From contig JACWAF010000042.1 in NCBI GenBank assembly GCA_014874185.1, forward strand, positions 1 through 34,745: a stretch of 34,745 bases of DNA, given 5' to 3'. The notes under the pieces were generated by a model. That model worked only from the letters and a program-made list of their open reading frames with translations, searched no databases and was not told the origin of the DNA. This document shows, piece after piece, positions 17,823-26,718 of this stretch. A program made the translations under genes and the position numbers. This stretch comes from Nitrospirota bacterium. Its GTDB lineage: Bacteria; Nitrospirota; Thermodesulfovibrionia; Thermodesulfovibrionales; JdFR-88. The stretch's first letter is position 1. Each line of letters starts with the position of its first letter.

Positions 17823-17852
17823 AATATATAAAAATATTTATATGAATGTCAA
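17823..17852 (-). promoter_or_regulatory. Promoter and ArsR-type operator of the arsenic operon
   Basis: On the minus strand, TTGACA (17847-17852) and TATATT (17823-17828) are separated by 18 nt. The intervening DNA holds an inverted repeat ATATAA-N6-TTATAT (17826-17843). As read on the + strand the full word is ATATATAA-N6-TTATATG (17824-17844). A repressor bound here would block RNA polymerase. The same arrangement recurs at 27858-27888. Confidence 0.75.
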
Positions 17853-18063
17853 GGAATATTTGGCAAGTTCCAGTTTTGAAGGCAATCCTCGTGTGGGTAG
17901 TCCCCCCTTTGAAAAAGGGGAGGGTGATAGGGGATTTTAAAAAATAAATGCCCCGCTGCGATAAAGTATATTATGGATTTTTCGAGGGTGGTTCTTTGGC
18001 CGTCCTCGCGGACACATCCGTTGGTGATACAATGTGATTACCACGAAACAGAAGGAGGCATTC
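17853..18063. other. Intergenic region between divergent operons
   Basis: It contains a dispersed repeat copy at 17902-17938 (CCCCCCTTTGAAAAAGGGG followed by AGGGTGATAGGGGATTTT). It also holds a possible extended -10 promoter for the phosphorylase leader at 18025-18033. No gene is seen. Confidence 0.5.
18025..18033 (+). promoter_or_regulatory. Possible extended -10 promoter for glgP
   Basis: TGATACAAT has the extended -10 form (TG-n-TACAAT). No good -35 hexamer is found 17 nt upstream. It would start transcription near 18040, about 25 nt before the leader peptide start. Confidence 0.35.
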
Positions 18064-18141
18064 ATGTCCGTACGCATTTCAGGAGCCGTCCGGCAAGGCG
18101 GCCTTTTTTTATCCCGGTTATTTGAGCGGGTCCAGAGATGA
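18064..18141 (+). CDS. Leader peptide upstream of glycogen phosphorylase
   Basis: This 25-codon frame begins at ATG 18064 behind an ideal AGGAGG with 5-nt spacing. It ends at TGA 18139-18141, which overlaps the glgP ATG at 18138 (ATGA). By contrast, glgP has a poor ribosome binding site of its own. The peptide is basic (MSVRISGAVRQGG at the start, FERVQR at the end) and matches nothing I know. The terminator-like hairpin at 18085-18110 lies inside the frame. Together these suggest translational coupling and possibly attenuation of glgP. Confidence 0.55.
   Translation: MSVRISGAVRQGGLFLSRLFERVQR
18085..18110 (+). terminator. Intrinsic terminator or attenuator inside the glgP leader
   Basis: The stem GCCGTC/GGCGGC (one G-U pair) with a 6-nt loop CGGCAA is followed by a run of seven T (18104-18110). 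It lies between the leader-peptide start and the glgP start, so ribosome movement over the leader could control read-through. Confidence 0.6.
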
Positions 18142-20687
18142 GCGGCTCAAAAAGGTTCAGCAGCCCCATATACAATTTTTTGCCCATCGAAGTGGAAGGG
18201 TTCGATGCCCTCGCGGAGCTTGCCCTGGACATGCGCTGGTCCTGGAACCATGCGGCCGATGAAATATGGGACCGGCTCGACCATGAGCTATGGGACCAGA
18301 CGCGAAATCCCTGGGTGGTGCTGCAGACCGCCTCGGAAGACAAGCTCCGGCGCGAACTGGGCGACCCCGGCTTCCGAAAACTGCTGGACGAGCTTGTGCA
18401 GGCAAGGCGCCAGGCGGCGGAATCATCAGCATGGTTTCAACAGGAGCATGCGGGGGCCCCTCTGACCTGTATAGCCTATTTCTGCATGGAATTCATGTTG
18501 AGCGAGGCGCTGCCGATCTATTCGGGCGGACTGGGCAACGTTGCAGGCGATTATCTGAAGACGGCGAGCGACCTTGGCGTGCCAGCCGTAGGGGTGGGAC
18601 TGCTCTATCAGCAGGGCTACTTCCGGCAGATTATAAGCCAGAGCGGGACCCAGCAGGCCCTTTTCCCGTACAATGACCCCGGCCAACTGCCGATCACGCC
18701 TTTGCGGGAGGAAAACGGCGAATGGCTGCGGTTGGTGCTCAGGTTCCCCGGTTACCCGATCTGGCTTCGCGCATGGCAGGTGCAGGTGGGAAGGTCGAGG
18801 CTATACCTGCTGGACAGCAACGACCCGGCGAATTTCGCCACCCTTAGAGGCATCACGAGCGAGCTCTACGGCGGCGGGCCAGAGCTTCGATTGATGCAGG
18901 AGATAGTGCTGGGGATCGGCGGATGGCGGCTGCTGGACAAGCTTGGCCTCAAGCCCGAAGTCTGCCACCTCAACGAAGGACACGCCGCGTTTGCCGTCCT
19001 GGAGCGCGCCAGGTCTTTCATGGAAGAGACGGGCCAGCCTTTCGAAGCGGCGCTGGCGGTGACCCGCGCGGGCAACCTGTTCACCACTCATACGCCGGTA
19101 GAGGCTGGTTTTGACCGGTTTTCCCCCTCGCTCATCCAGAAATACCTGGGTGTATATGCCAGTGACAGGCTCGGCATCTCTATTAACGAATTGCTGGCCC
19201 TGGGCCGTCAGGACCCGGGAAACCCCCTGGAAAACTTCAACATGGCTTATCTTGCGGTGCGGGGCAGCAAGGCGGTCAACGGTGTGAGCCGGCTGCACGG
19301 TGAAGTGAGCCGGCGCATTTTTCAGCCCCTCTTTCTCCGCTGGCCCCAGGCGGAGGTGCCGGTCGGATACGTCACGAACGGAGTGCACATGGCCTCGTGG
19401 GACTCGGCGGAGGCCGATGAACTCTGGACACAAAGCTGCGGAAAAGAGCGCTGGCTGGGCCCGATAGAGAGCCTGAAAGACAAGGTCCGCGGTCTTCCTG
19501 ATTCCAACATATGGGAGTGCCGGGCCTCCGTCCGGAACGCCCTCGTTGAGTTCGTGCGCCAACGGCTGTCGCGCCAGATGGGCGCAGCCGGCGCACCGCC
19601 CGAAGAGATCGAACAGGCCAAACACATCTTTGATGCGAATACGTTAACGCTCGGCTTCGCGCGCCGCTTTGCAACATACAAGCGGCCTAACCTGCTGCTG
19701 TACGACCCCGGCAGGCTGCTGCGCATACTCTGCAATCCGGGCCGCCCCGTGCAGCTCATCATAGCAGGCAAGGCCCACCCGGATGATGAACCGGGCAAAA
19801 GGATGATCCAGCAATGGATAGAGTTCATCCAGGGGGAGCCGGAGGCCCGGAAACACGTGGTCTTCCTCAGCGATTACGACATATTTTTGACCGAGCGCAT
19901 GGTCCAGGGCGTGGACGTGTGGATCAATACCCCGCGCCGGCCATGGGAGGCGTGCGGCACAAGCGGCATGAAAGTGCTTGTGAACGGAGGGCTCAACCTC
20001 TCGGAACTGGACGGCTGGTGGGCCGAGGCGTATTCACCCGAAGTCGGTTGGGCACTGGGCGACGGCAGGGAGCACGACGAGGACCCGGCATGGGACGCCG
20101 CCGAGGCCGAAGAGTTGTACTCTCTTCTTGAGCAAAAGGTCATTCCCGAATTCTATACGCGCGATGAAAGGGGCATACCCGTTTCCTGGGTTGCCCGCAT
20201 CCGCGAGAGCATGGCCAGCCTGACGCCGCTTTTTTCAGCCAACCGCATGGCCACTGAGTATATCCGGCAATACTATATCCCCGCCGCTTCCGCCTACCAC
20301 GGGCGTGCAGCGGATCGGGGCGCCGAGGGCGAAAGGCTGGTGGGCTGGCTCGGTTCCCTGAAACGCAAATGGGCCAACCTGCGGTTCGGAGAAGCTAAAA
20401 TCGAATCCGGACAGGAGACGCACTTTTTCACCGTTCAGGTCTATCTGAACGGGCTTGACCCGGACTCCGTGAAAGTGGAACTCTATGCCGATAGCGCGGA
20501 CGGCGCCGGCCCCGTGCGGCAGGAGATGGCGCGCGGCCAGCAGCTTATCGGGGCCGAAAACGGCTACGTCTACAGCGCACAGGTGCCGGCGACACGTCCC
20601 GCCGCGGACTACACGGCGCGTATAATACCTTGCCGGGCCGGCGTTGCCGTCCCCCTTGAATCGGGCCAGATATTATGGCAGCGCTAG
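18138..20687 (+). CDS. glgP: Alpha-glucan (glycogen/maltodextrin) phosphorylase
   Basis: This 849-residue cytoplasmic enzyme releases glucose-1-phosphate from alpha-1,4-glucans. The N-terminal DUF3417-type domain (YNFLPIEVEGFDALAELALD) is typical of the alternative, shorter phosphorylase subfamily. The PLP-binding lysine is K612 in ACGTSGMKVLVNGG. Other conserved blocks are CMEFMLSEALPIYSGGLG, HLNEGHAAF, FTTHTPVEAGFD and RRFATYKRPNLLL. The C-terminal 100 residues form an extra domain found in this subfamily. ATG 18138 is the only usable start, since an in-frame stop lies five codons upstream. It is not functionally tied to the flanking operons, and its expression may be tuned by the leader described at 18064-18141. 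Confidence 0.95.
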   Translation: MSGSKRFSSPIYNFLPIEVEGFDALAELALDMRWSWNHAADEIWDRLDHELWDQTRNPWVVLQTASEDKLRRELGDPGFRKLLDELVQARRQAAESSAWFQQEHAGAPLTCIAYFCMEFMLSEALPIYSGGLGNVAGDYLKTASDLGVPAVGVGLLYQQGYFRQIISQSGTQQALFPYNDPGQLPITPLREENGEWLRLVLRFPGYPIWLRAWQVQVGRSRLYLLDSNDPANFATLRGITSELYGGGPELRLMQEIVLGIGGWRLLDKLGLKPEVCHLNEGHAAFAVLERARSFMEETGQPFEAALAVTRAGNLFTTHTPVEAGFDRFSPSLIQKYLGVYASDRLGISINELLALGRQDPGNPLENFNMAYLAVRGSKAVNGVSRLHGEVSRRIFQPLFLRWPQAEVPVGYVTNGVHMASWDSAEADELWTQSCGKERWLGPIESLKDKVRGLPDSNIWECRASVRNALVEFVRQRLSRQMGAAGAPPEEIEQAKHIFDANTLTLGFARRFATYKRPNLLLYDPGRLLRILCNPGRPVQLIIAGKAHPDDEPGKRMIQQWIEFIQGEPEARKHVVFLSDYDIFLTERMVQGVDVWINTPRRPWEACGTSGMKVLVNGGLNLSELDGWWAEAYSPEVGWALGDGREHDEDPAWDAAEAEELYSLLEQKVIPEFYTRDERGIPVSWVARIRESMASLTPLFSANRMATEYIRQYYIPAASAYHGRAADRGAEGERLVGWLGSLKRKWANLRFGEAKIESGQETHFFTVQVYLNGLDPDSVKVELYADSADGAGPVRQEMARGQQLIGAENGYVYSAQVPATRPAADYTARIIPCRAGVAVPLESGQILWQR

Positions 20688-20788
20688 TTTCAGACAGGCG
20701 GTGAAGGGTATTCATCATGAACCCTCAAGGAGATGCGAAAAACATTAATTTAGTCAAAGCTGCCGGATTTTTTCGAGCAGGCTAAAAA

Positions 20789-22042
20789 TCAAAACTCGTA
20801 TCTCACCTGAACGTACATGTTATTATCCCGGGCCAGTTGACCGAACTGGCTTGACCTGTTTCCGCCCCCGAAGATGTTGCTCCCCAGGGCGGCCCAGATA
20901 TGGTCGGTGAAGTTGTACTTCACCTCCGGGTTCAGCATGTAATCGCTGACGGCAGGGCTGTAGAACATGAAAAAAGACAGCCTCAATGTCTGATGCCGCA
21001 ATAACTTGGTGAGTCTCAAACTGGTCAGGTCCTGGTATCTTTTTTCAGGTGAGAACCCCTGTGGCAGGCTTTCCAGATAATGCGAGTAGTTGTGCATGTA
21101 TTCGAAATAATATTGAACTCCCAGCGTGAAATCCTCCCATAACTGCCTCTGATAGCCAACGAGAAATCGCGTCTGGGAGTTCGGGATCAGCGGATTCGTC
21201 CCGCTCCTGTCCTGTCTCGAATCGTAATAGCCCGCCTCAAGGCTCAGTACTCCGCCAAGGGCCTGTCCCTGGGCGCTTGCTCCGTATTCAGATAGCTCTG
21301 GATAAAAGAGGGTGAGCCTGGTTGGCGTCTGAAAATTGTCGGGGAGTGGCGAGGGCTGCCTGAAAAACCCCCGGTAAAAATAGACCGAGGTGTCGAAGCC
21401 CGCAATCTGGCGGTATGCGCGCACCGCCAGCTCCGTATCTTTCAAACTCACCGGGGGTTCTTCTTTTTCCCTGGCTGTAACCTGCGGGAAAGGATCGAAT
21501 ATCCAGAACCTGTTTGGAGAAGGGTAGACGTTCGGCGTAAAGAAGGGGATGGCAACGACATCGAAGGAGGCAAAGCCCGGATAGAGGCCGAACTTCGCGG
21601 CATCCACGCCTTTTTTGAGATACTCAAGCGGCCTGCCCGAAAAAAACGCCTCGTAGTCCTTGGGGAATACATCGTTTATGAAGATGAGGTCTCCCACCCC
21701 CCAGGTGATTATCTGCCTGCCGATCTGCGCGTCCCATTTGTTGGCGGTATATTCGACAAAGCCCTCCCTTAGTTCCGCATTAAAATCCTGGTCTGTCCAG
21801 TCGTGGAAGCCGTCTGTCTTGATGAACACGCGGAACGGGCCCTTGTTCGCATCGAGTTTCAACTGGACGCGCTCTTCCGCCCATTTGAAGTTCCCGCCAT
21901 CGGGATTTCCCTGCGCGATGTCAAAGGAGTAATTCCCCTGCAAAAAGCCCCCGAGGCTTACGTCCCCGGCCAGGGCGTTCGCGCATAAACAGGATAATAT
22001 CAGAGCGGCCGCAAGCGCGATGGATTTCAATTTAAAACTCAT
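20789..22042 (-). CDS. Outer-membrane beta-barrel protein (DUF1302-like)
   Basis: This protein of about 417 residues has a clear signal peptide (KSIALAAALILSCLCANALA, cleaved before GDVSLGG). Alternating hydrophobic and aromatic strands follow, and the C-terminus ends in VRYEF, typical of outer-membrane barrels recognised by BamA. The region KWDAQIGRQIITWGVGD resembles DUF1302/porin-like proteins found beside MMPL-type RND transporters. ATG 22042 is preferred because it directly starts the signal peptide; ATG 22066 overlaps the preceding gene but has its GGAG touching the start codon. It is the last gene of the operon and probably forms the exit or uptake channel for the same substrate as the MMPL exporter. 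Confidence 0.8.
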   Translation of the reverse strand: MSFKLKSIALAAALILSCLCANALAGDVSLGGFLQGNYSFDIAQGNPDGGNFKWAEERVQLKLDANKGPFRVFIKTDGFHDWTDQDFNAELREGFVEYTANKWDAQIGRQIITWGVGDLIFINDVFPKDYEAFFSGRPLEYLKKGVDAAKFGLYPGFASFDVVAIPFFTPNVYPSPNRFWIFDPFPQVTAREKEEPPVSLKDTELAVRAYRQIAGFDTSVYFYRGFFRQPSPLPDNFQTPTRLTLFYPELSEYGASAQGQALGGVLSLEAGYYDSRQDRSGTNPLIPNSQTRFLVGYQRQLWEDFTLGVQYYFEYMHNYSHYLESLPQGFSPEKRYQDLTSLRLTKLLRHQTLRLSFFMFYSPAVSDYMLNPEVKYNFTDHIWAALGSNIFGGGNRSSQFGQLARDNNMYVQVRYEF

Positions 22043-22053
22043 TCGCTCCGCTG

Positions 22054-22842
22054 TTAATCTATCCATCTCCTTGGGGGCTGTTTCAGGAACCTCTCGGAAA
22101 AAATATTGTCCGGCAGGCCGATGTTGTAATCGGCCTTTGTGAAGGAGACCTCCGTCCTGTGGCCGCTCTGAATGTTCTTCATCGTCCTCTTCGTGATTGT
22201 GGGGAACCCCTTTACGTTCTTCACCTCGTCGGCGGTAAACACCTTATAGAGCTCGCCCCGCCTGTCGTAATACTCTTCCTTCATGGGCAGGAAGTCGGCC
22301 TTATCGACCCAGGAGAGTTTATAACTGTACTCCACGTCGCCTGCCTTTGGCGTGCTCTTTACCACATAGCAGTCCCTTGCGCCCAGTTTCTCCTCCCGGA
22401 CAAGGGAGTGCGTATCGTCGTTTACGTTCCTGCCCGAGACGTCCTCGTAAGAGAAGTCCGAACCCACGAAGCTAGACCGCTTGTCCTGGGCGGCGATCCG
22501 CCTCACCATATTGAGGGCCGGGATGAAGAGCCATCTGTCGCTGTCCCGGTCGGGGTACTTGTAGACCATGAAGGTCATGTCCTTCACGTCCGCGGGCTGG
22601 AAGAAATAAATGAAGTATTTCTGGTTGCCGCCGGGGGGGCCGTAGTTCTTCCGGAGCATGGTAAGCTCCCTCGTCCTCTCCTGCCCGCCCGCGCTTATGA
22701 GCTTCATGATCATCCTCGCCTTGAAGTCCCTGCCCTGATAGTAGAAGGCCGCCTCCGATTTCGCCATTATCTCCTTAGGGCTAATGGCGAAGACATTGGC
22801 CGGCAGAAGCATAAAAAGAAAAACAGCAGCTAAACGTCTCAC
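22054..22842 (-). CDS. LolA-like outer-membrane lipoprotein-sorting family protein
   Basis: This 262-residue periplasmic protein has a signal peptide (cleavage after ANVFA, about residue 19). The LolA/LolB-like fold family is recognisable from blocks such as YYQGRDFKARMIMKLISAGG, YFIYFFQPADVKDMTF, DRWLFIPALNMVRRI and SSFVGSDFSYEDVSGR. Members commonly sit next to MMPL/RND genes and are thought to carry hydrophobic molecules across the periplasm. It overlaps the exporter gene by 4 nt at a GTG start (GTGA) with a good AAAGGAGG upstream. The cargo is unknown. Confidence 0.88.
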   Translation of the reverse strand: MRRLAAVFLFMLLPANVFAISPKEIMAKSEAAFYYQGRDFKARMIMKLISAGGQERTRELTMLRKNYGPPGGNQKYFIYFFQPADVKDMTFMVYKYPDRDSDRWLFIPALNMVRRIAAQDKRSSFVGSDFSYEDVSGRNVNDDTHSLVREEKLGARDCYVVKSTPKAGDVEYSYKLSWVDKADFLPMKEEYYDRRGELYKVFTADEVKNVKGFPTITKRTMKNIQSGHRTEVSFTKADYNIGLPDNIFSERFLKQPPRRWID

Positions 22843-25172
22843 TTTGGTCCTCCTTTAAAGAGCCAGCCGCGCAAAAGCGTTATCAGCGCGGGCAGATAGA
22901 TTATGGTCAGGAGCGAACTGAGCATCATCATGCTCACGATGAAGGCCCCAACCGTGATATACGGCGTGAGGGGGGCAAACAGCATCACAGAGAACGCGGA
23001 GGCAAAGAGCACGGCATTTCGCATGATCCCCTTGCCGGGCCTGGCCGCGGTCCACAGGAGCGAATCCACTATCTGCTCCTTCTCCGGATTGCCCTCTCCG
23101 GCAACCTCCGCCAGCCGCCTCTTGAACCTGCTTACAAAATGGATGGCAAAGTCTATCGCCATGCCCAGGGAGAGCGTGGAAAGAACTGAAATAGGCATGT
23201 CGAAGTCCTTTTTCATAAAGCCCACCACGCCGTAGATGAGCAGTATGGTAAATAGGAGAGGCACATACCCGATAAGGGCCCACTTGAAAGAGCGGAAATT
23301 GAAGGCGAGTATGATAAAAACGATTACGAGGGCCGCTATGAACCCCTTCAGCATGTCCCACAGCACATCGTCGTTCCAGACGAGATTGAAATAGGCTATC
23401 CCGGCGGGTTTGAACTCCATGGCTATGGGGTGGGCTTTTTTGTATTCACCGGCCGCCCGGATCACATCCCTCATCGCCTGGGCATCCCATGTCTTCAACT
23501 GCACCCATATGTTGGCCCGCCTGAATGGGTAATCCACCATATTGTCCAGGTCGGAGGGCTTTGCGGACATGCTGAAAAGAAACAGGTACTGCCCTATGGT
23601 CTCCTTGGAGTCCGGGATGGTGTCGAACTTCGGGTCGTCATTGTGGAGTACGAGGTTTATCCTCTTCACGTAATCCGCGACCGATGTGGTCTTGCCCACC
23701 ACCGGAAGCCTTTCCAGGTATCTCTGAAGCCCCTCGATGTATCTCATGGCCTCGGGCGTCTTTATGAAATCGTCCTCGTTGGCTATGCCAACCATGTACC
23801 CCAGCGACGTGCCTCCCAGGGACCTGTTCAGCACCCTGTCCGCGGTCCTTATGCCGCTGTGGTACTTGAACCACTCTATGAGGTTGTTGTTGACCACAAT
23901 CCTTGATGTCCCGGCCACGGCGAACGCAAACAGTATAAGCCCAAAGGCGACAACCGCCTTGGGTTTCCTTGCACCCAGTCCCGCAAGCCCTCTCAGCAGC
24001 CTGCCCGTCCTGCCGGAGCCGGCATCCTCCCTCTCAGAAACACGCCGGAGCTTTTCCGTATTCACGAAGGTGAGAATCGCCGGCACCAGGGTGAAGCTCA
24101 TAAGCAGAAGGGCCAGCGTTCCAAAGCCCACCCCCAGCCCGAAGACCCTTACCGGTATGATGTTGGCCAGCATCAAGGAGCCAAACCCCACGGCGGTCGC
24201 CACATCGGTATAGATCAGCGGGACACCGACGGCCTTCATCGTATCAAGGATGGCCGCATTCTTATCTTGTCTTTCCCGGTACCTGAAATAGAACTCGTTG
24301 AATATATGTATGCTGTCCGTGGCTATCGCCATCAGGAAGACCGGGCTCATGGAACTCATTATGTGGATCGGGTATCCAAGCCCGATAATGAACCCCAGGC
24401 TCCAGATGATGATCACCATAGCCGGGACCATTATGGAGAAGGACAGGAATAGGCTTCGGAACATCAAAAAGGCCACAACCAGCATCACCATGCCCGCTAT
24501 GGGCGAGAACACACCCATCAGCTTGAACATCTCGGCCCCGAATGTGTCCCTTGCCACCGGGTCGCCCGCAATATAATATTTTTCGCCGCCGTCTTCTTTT
24601 TTTACGATCTCCCTGATGCGGTCGGCCACCTGCTTGCCGTTTGCGCCCTCTTCAAGCGGGACGTAGATGGCCGCTGTTTTGCCGTCTTTCGATATGATGC
24701 GGTTTATGAAAAGGGGGTTTGCGAAGAGGTCCCTCCTGAGAGCGCTCATCCCGGCATCCGTCTTGGGGACGTCCGTCATAAGCGGGCCCACTTTCAGCAT
24801 TCCGCCATCGACCGATACGTTGTCGATAGTGGTGAAACTGGATACATCCCGCGCGGCAACCCCCTTCATCCTTAGTATCGCATCGGTTATATTCCGTATC
24901 CTGCCCAGTGTGCCCGTGTTCAGTATGCCCCTGCCGTTCACGATGCCAAGGACGATGGTATCTTTGTAGAGGCCGAACGTCTTTTCCACCTTGTCATTCC
25001 ATACCCTGACATCCGAGGTGGCTGGGAGCATGTTCTTGGGGTCGGTGTCCGTCCTCATCTTCGGGAACTGGGTCATGAACCCGACGGTGATCAGCAGGAC
25101 AATGGCGATGACCAGTTTCGGGTGATTAACGGAAAAACCGGTCAGGGACTCTCTTATGGCGCCTTTCTTCAT
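22839..25172 (-). CDS. MMPL/HpnN-type RND transporter
   Basis: This 777-residue inner-membrane transporter consists of two repeated halves. Each has one helix, a periplasmic domain and a block of five helices. Both halves carry the RND helix-4 signature region (FLMAIATDSIHIFNEF and LGMAIDFAIHFVSRFKRR). The family exports lipids, hopanoids and other hydrophobic compounds. It is half the size of the AcrB class and needs no HlyD adaptor, which agrees with the LolA-like carrier and barrel that follow. The start is ATG 25172 with AGGGAG 6 nt upstream, 14 nt after the sqr stop. Its placement behind sqr and tus-like genes suggests a sulfur-related cargo, but this is inference. Confidence 0.9.
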   Translation of the reverse strand: MKKGAIRESLTGFSVNHPKLVIAIVLLITVGFMTQFPKMRTDTDPKNMLPATSDVRVWNDKVEKTFGLYKDTIVLGIVNGRGILNTGTLGRIRNITDAILRMKGVAARDVSSFTTIDNVSVDGGMLKVGPLMTDVPKTDAGMSALRRDLFANPLFINRIISKDGKTAAIYVPLEEGANGKQVADRIREIVKKEDGGEKYYIAGDPVARDTFGAEMFKLMGVFSPIAGMVMLVVAFLMFRSLFLSFSIMVPAMVIIIWSLGFIIGLGYPIHIMSSMSPVFLMAIATDSIHIFNEFYFRYRERQDKNAAILDTMKAVGVPLIYTDVATAVGFGSLMLANIIPVRVFGLGVGFGTLALLLMSFTLVPAILTFVNTEKLRRVSEREDAGSGRTGRLLRGLAGLGARKPKAVVAFGLILFAFAVAGTSRIVVNNNLIEWFKYHSGIRTADRVLNRSLGGTSLGYMVGIANEDDFIKTPEAMRYIEGLQRYLERLPVVGKTTSVADYVKRINLVLHNDDPKFDTIPDSKETIGQYLFLFSMSAKPSDLDNMVDYPFRRANIWVQLKTWDAQAMRDVIRAAGEYKKAHPIAMEFKPAGIAYFNLVWNDDVLWDMLKGFIAALVIVFIILAFNFRSFKWALIGYVPLLFTILLIYGVVGFMKKDFDMPISVLSTLSLGMAIDFAIHFVSRFKRRLAEVAGEGNPEKEQIVDSLLWTAARPGKGIMRNAVLFASAFSVMLFAPLTPYITVGAFIVSMMMLSSLLTIIYLPALITLLRGWLFKGGPK

Positions 25173-25186
25173 CCGGTCTCCCTGAT

Positions 25187-26374
25187 CTATGGCAGACGGC
25201 TCAGGCCGTGCTTCATCTTCCAGAGGAAGTATTTCTCGAAACCCATCTTCAGGTACCTGTACCGCAGGCCCATCTTCGTCACCGACTCCTGCCTTGGGGG
25301 CAGGACGGGCGAAGCCTTCATCAGTGCGGCGGTATTGCCCATGTCCATGAGGCAGACCACATCGAGTTCTTCCGGGCGCGGAGGCGTTTCGTTTTTGATC
25401 TCGGCCGCGATGGCGGCCGCGGCGGTCTTTGCCATCTTCACGGTCATGAAGCCTGTCTTCGGGACGCCGACCGGGACCGGCGTGGGTTCCGGAGGGGCTA
25501 TCGCCATGGCCACTCCCACAACGAAGATGTTTTTGTGTTTTGTGTGCCTGTAATTTTTGTCCACGGGGATGAACCCCCTCGGGTTGCCAAGCGCAGCCAC
25601 GGCGGGGACCCCCTTGAAGGGCGGGGCTATCATGGCGAACTTGAAGGGCAGTTTTGTGCCGTCCTTTAGCTTTATTTCGCCTGGGACAACCTCCTCCATG
25701 GCCCCGTTTACGATTGCCTTTATCTCCCTCTCCGCAAAGGCGTCCCCGAAGGATCTTTTGGAGTTCCCAAGCCCGCCCACACCCATATGGCCCAGGTAAG
25801 GCTCTGAGGTGAGATATATGATGGGGACCCTGTGCCTCATCTTGCGCCTCCTTAGCTCAGTGTCCATCTCATAAGCCAGTTCGTAAGACGGGCCGAAGCA
25901 GCTCACCCCCTGTGCGGACCCGACGACTACCGGCCCAGGGTCTTCGAGCAGCTTCTCCCAGGCCAGGTGTGTCTTTACCGCATGGTCAAGCGTGAAGGTG
26001 CAATTTGTATGGCCGCCCTCGGGGCCGAGGCCGGGGACTTCATCGAACGAGAGGAAAGGCCCGGTTGATATTACAAGGTAGTCGTAAGCTAATTCCCCAC
26101 TGGCCGTAAACACCTTGGAGGTTTCGGGCTCCACCCTGAGGGCCGCCTCGTGAACGAAATTTATTCCCTTAGGGCCAAGCATTCCGGCCACTTTTAATGT
26201 AATGTCCCCCGGCCTTCGGTGGCCCATGATGAGCCATGGCAGGGAGGGCAGGAAGACGAACCTGTCGTCATCGCTTATTACGGTGATTTCCGCGCTTTTG
26301 CCCAGGTGCCTTTTTAATTCAAAAGCCGCCGTGAGCCCGCCAAAAGAGCCCCCAAGAACAATAATCCTCTTCAT
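25187..26374 (-). CDS. Sulfide:quinone oxidoreductase-type flavoprotein
   Basis: This 395-residue FAD enzyme of the SQR/flavocytochrome c family oxidises sulfide to polysulfide and passes electrons to quinone. The FAD motif GGSFGGLTAAFEL is at the N-terminus. Three cysteines fit the catalytic set: C125, C159 (in GVSCFGPSYE) and C341 (in VVCLMDMG), comparable to Cys124, 156 and 347 of the Aquifex enzyme. A second flavin segment KNIFVVGVAMAI and a C-terminal amphipathic region (FEKYFLWKMK) for membrane attachment are present. It follows tusB-like by 52 nt in the same operon. Other members of the superfamily, such as NADH dehydrogenase 2, lack these cysteines. Confidence 0.88.
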   Translation of the reverse strand: MKRIIVLGGSFGGLTAAFELKRHLGKSAEITVISDDDRFVFLPSLPWLIMGHRRPGDITLKVAGMLGPKGINFVHEAALRVEPETSKVFTASGELAYDYLVISTGPFLSFDEVPGLGPEGGHTNCTFTLDHAVKTHLAWEKLLEDPGPVVVGSAQGVSCFGPSYELAYEMDTELRRRKMRHRVPIIYLTSEPYLGHMGVGGLGNSKRSFGDAFAEREIKAIVNGAMEEVVPGEIKLKDGTKLPFKFAMIAPPFKGVPAVAALGNPRGFIPVDKNYRHTKHKNIFVVGVAMAIAPPEPTPVPVGVPKTGFMTVKMAKTAAAAIAAEIKNETPPRPEELDVVCLMDMGNTAALMKASPVLPPRQESVTKMGLRYRYLKMGFEKYFLWKMKHGLSRLP

Positions 26375-26426
26375 CGCCTCATCTCTCCCTAAAAACCCCT
26401 TGCGATTCTTATAAGCTCAGGGCCTT

Positions 26427-26705
26427 TTAATATGCGCCCTGAACGGCTTCATCCCCGGTTAAAAGATCGATTAGTTCATCGTAGGTTATCCCTTTTATGC
26501 TGTTGGCCGTTTCGTGCGAGAGCCCCCTCATCCTGGTGTCTTCCTCAAGGAAATAGACCTTCCCCTTGAACGCCTTTATTTCTTTTTCCTGAAGAAGATA
26601 GACCGCGTTCTGGATCAGGACAAGATCGGCCTCCATATAACAGGCCAGCTTGAATGCCTTCCTGCTCTCCGGTGCATCGGGCGCGCTTTTTATCATCACC
26701 AGCAT
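26427..26705 (-). CDS. TusB/DsrH-like sulfur relay subunit
   Basis: This 92-residue cytoplasmic protein resembles DsrH/TusB, the smallest member of the DsrEFH/TusBCD sulfur-carrier complex. Supporting features are the length, the N-terminal MLVMIKSAPD, the segment ADLVLIQNAVYLL and the order of genes behind tusD- and tusC-like neighbours. The start is ATG 26705 with AAGGAGG 9 nt upstream. In the classical complexes this subunit's role is mainly structural; I see no conserved C-terminal cysteine here. Confidence 0.78.
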   Translation of the reverse strand: MLVMIKSAPDAPESRKAFKLACYMEADLVLIQNAVYLLQEKEIKAFKGKVYFLEEDTRMRGLSHETANSIKGITYDELIDLLTGDEAVQGAY

Positions 26706-26718
26706 CTCTCCGGCCTCC

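Noticed and set aside
18801-19625. 274-codon open frame antisense to glycogen phosphorylase
   Set aside because: A shadow of the strong phosphorylase gene with no family resemblance or start signals.
20700-20788. Weak hairpins after glgP considered as terminators
   Set aside because: Stems are short or imperfect (AGGGT/ACCCT) and lack a T run in the right place.
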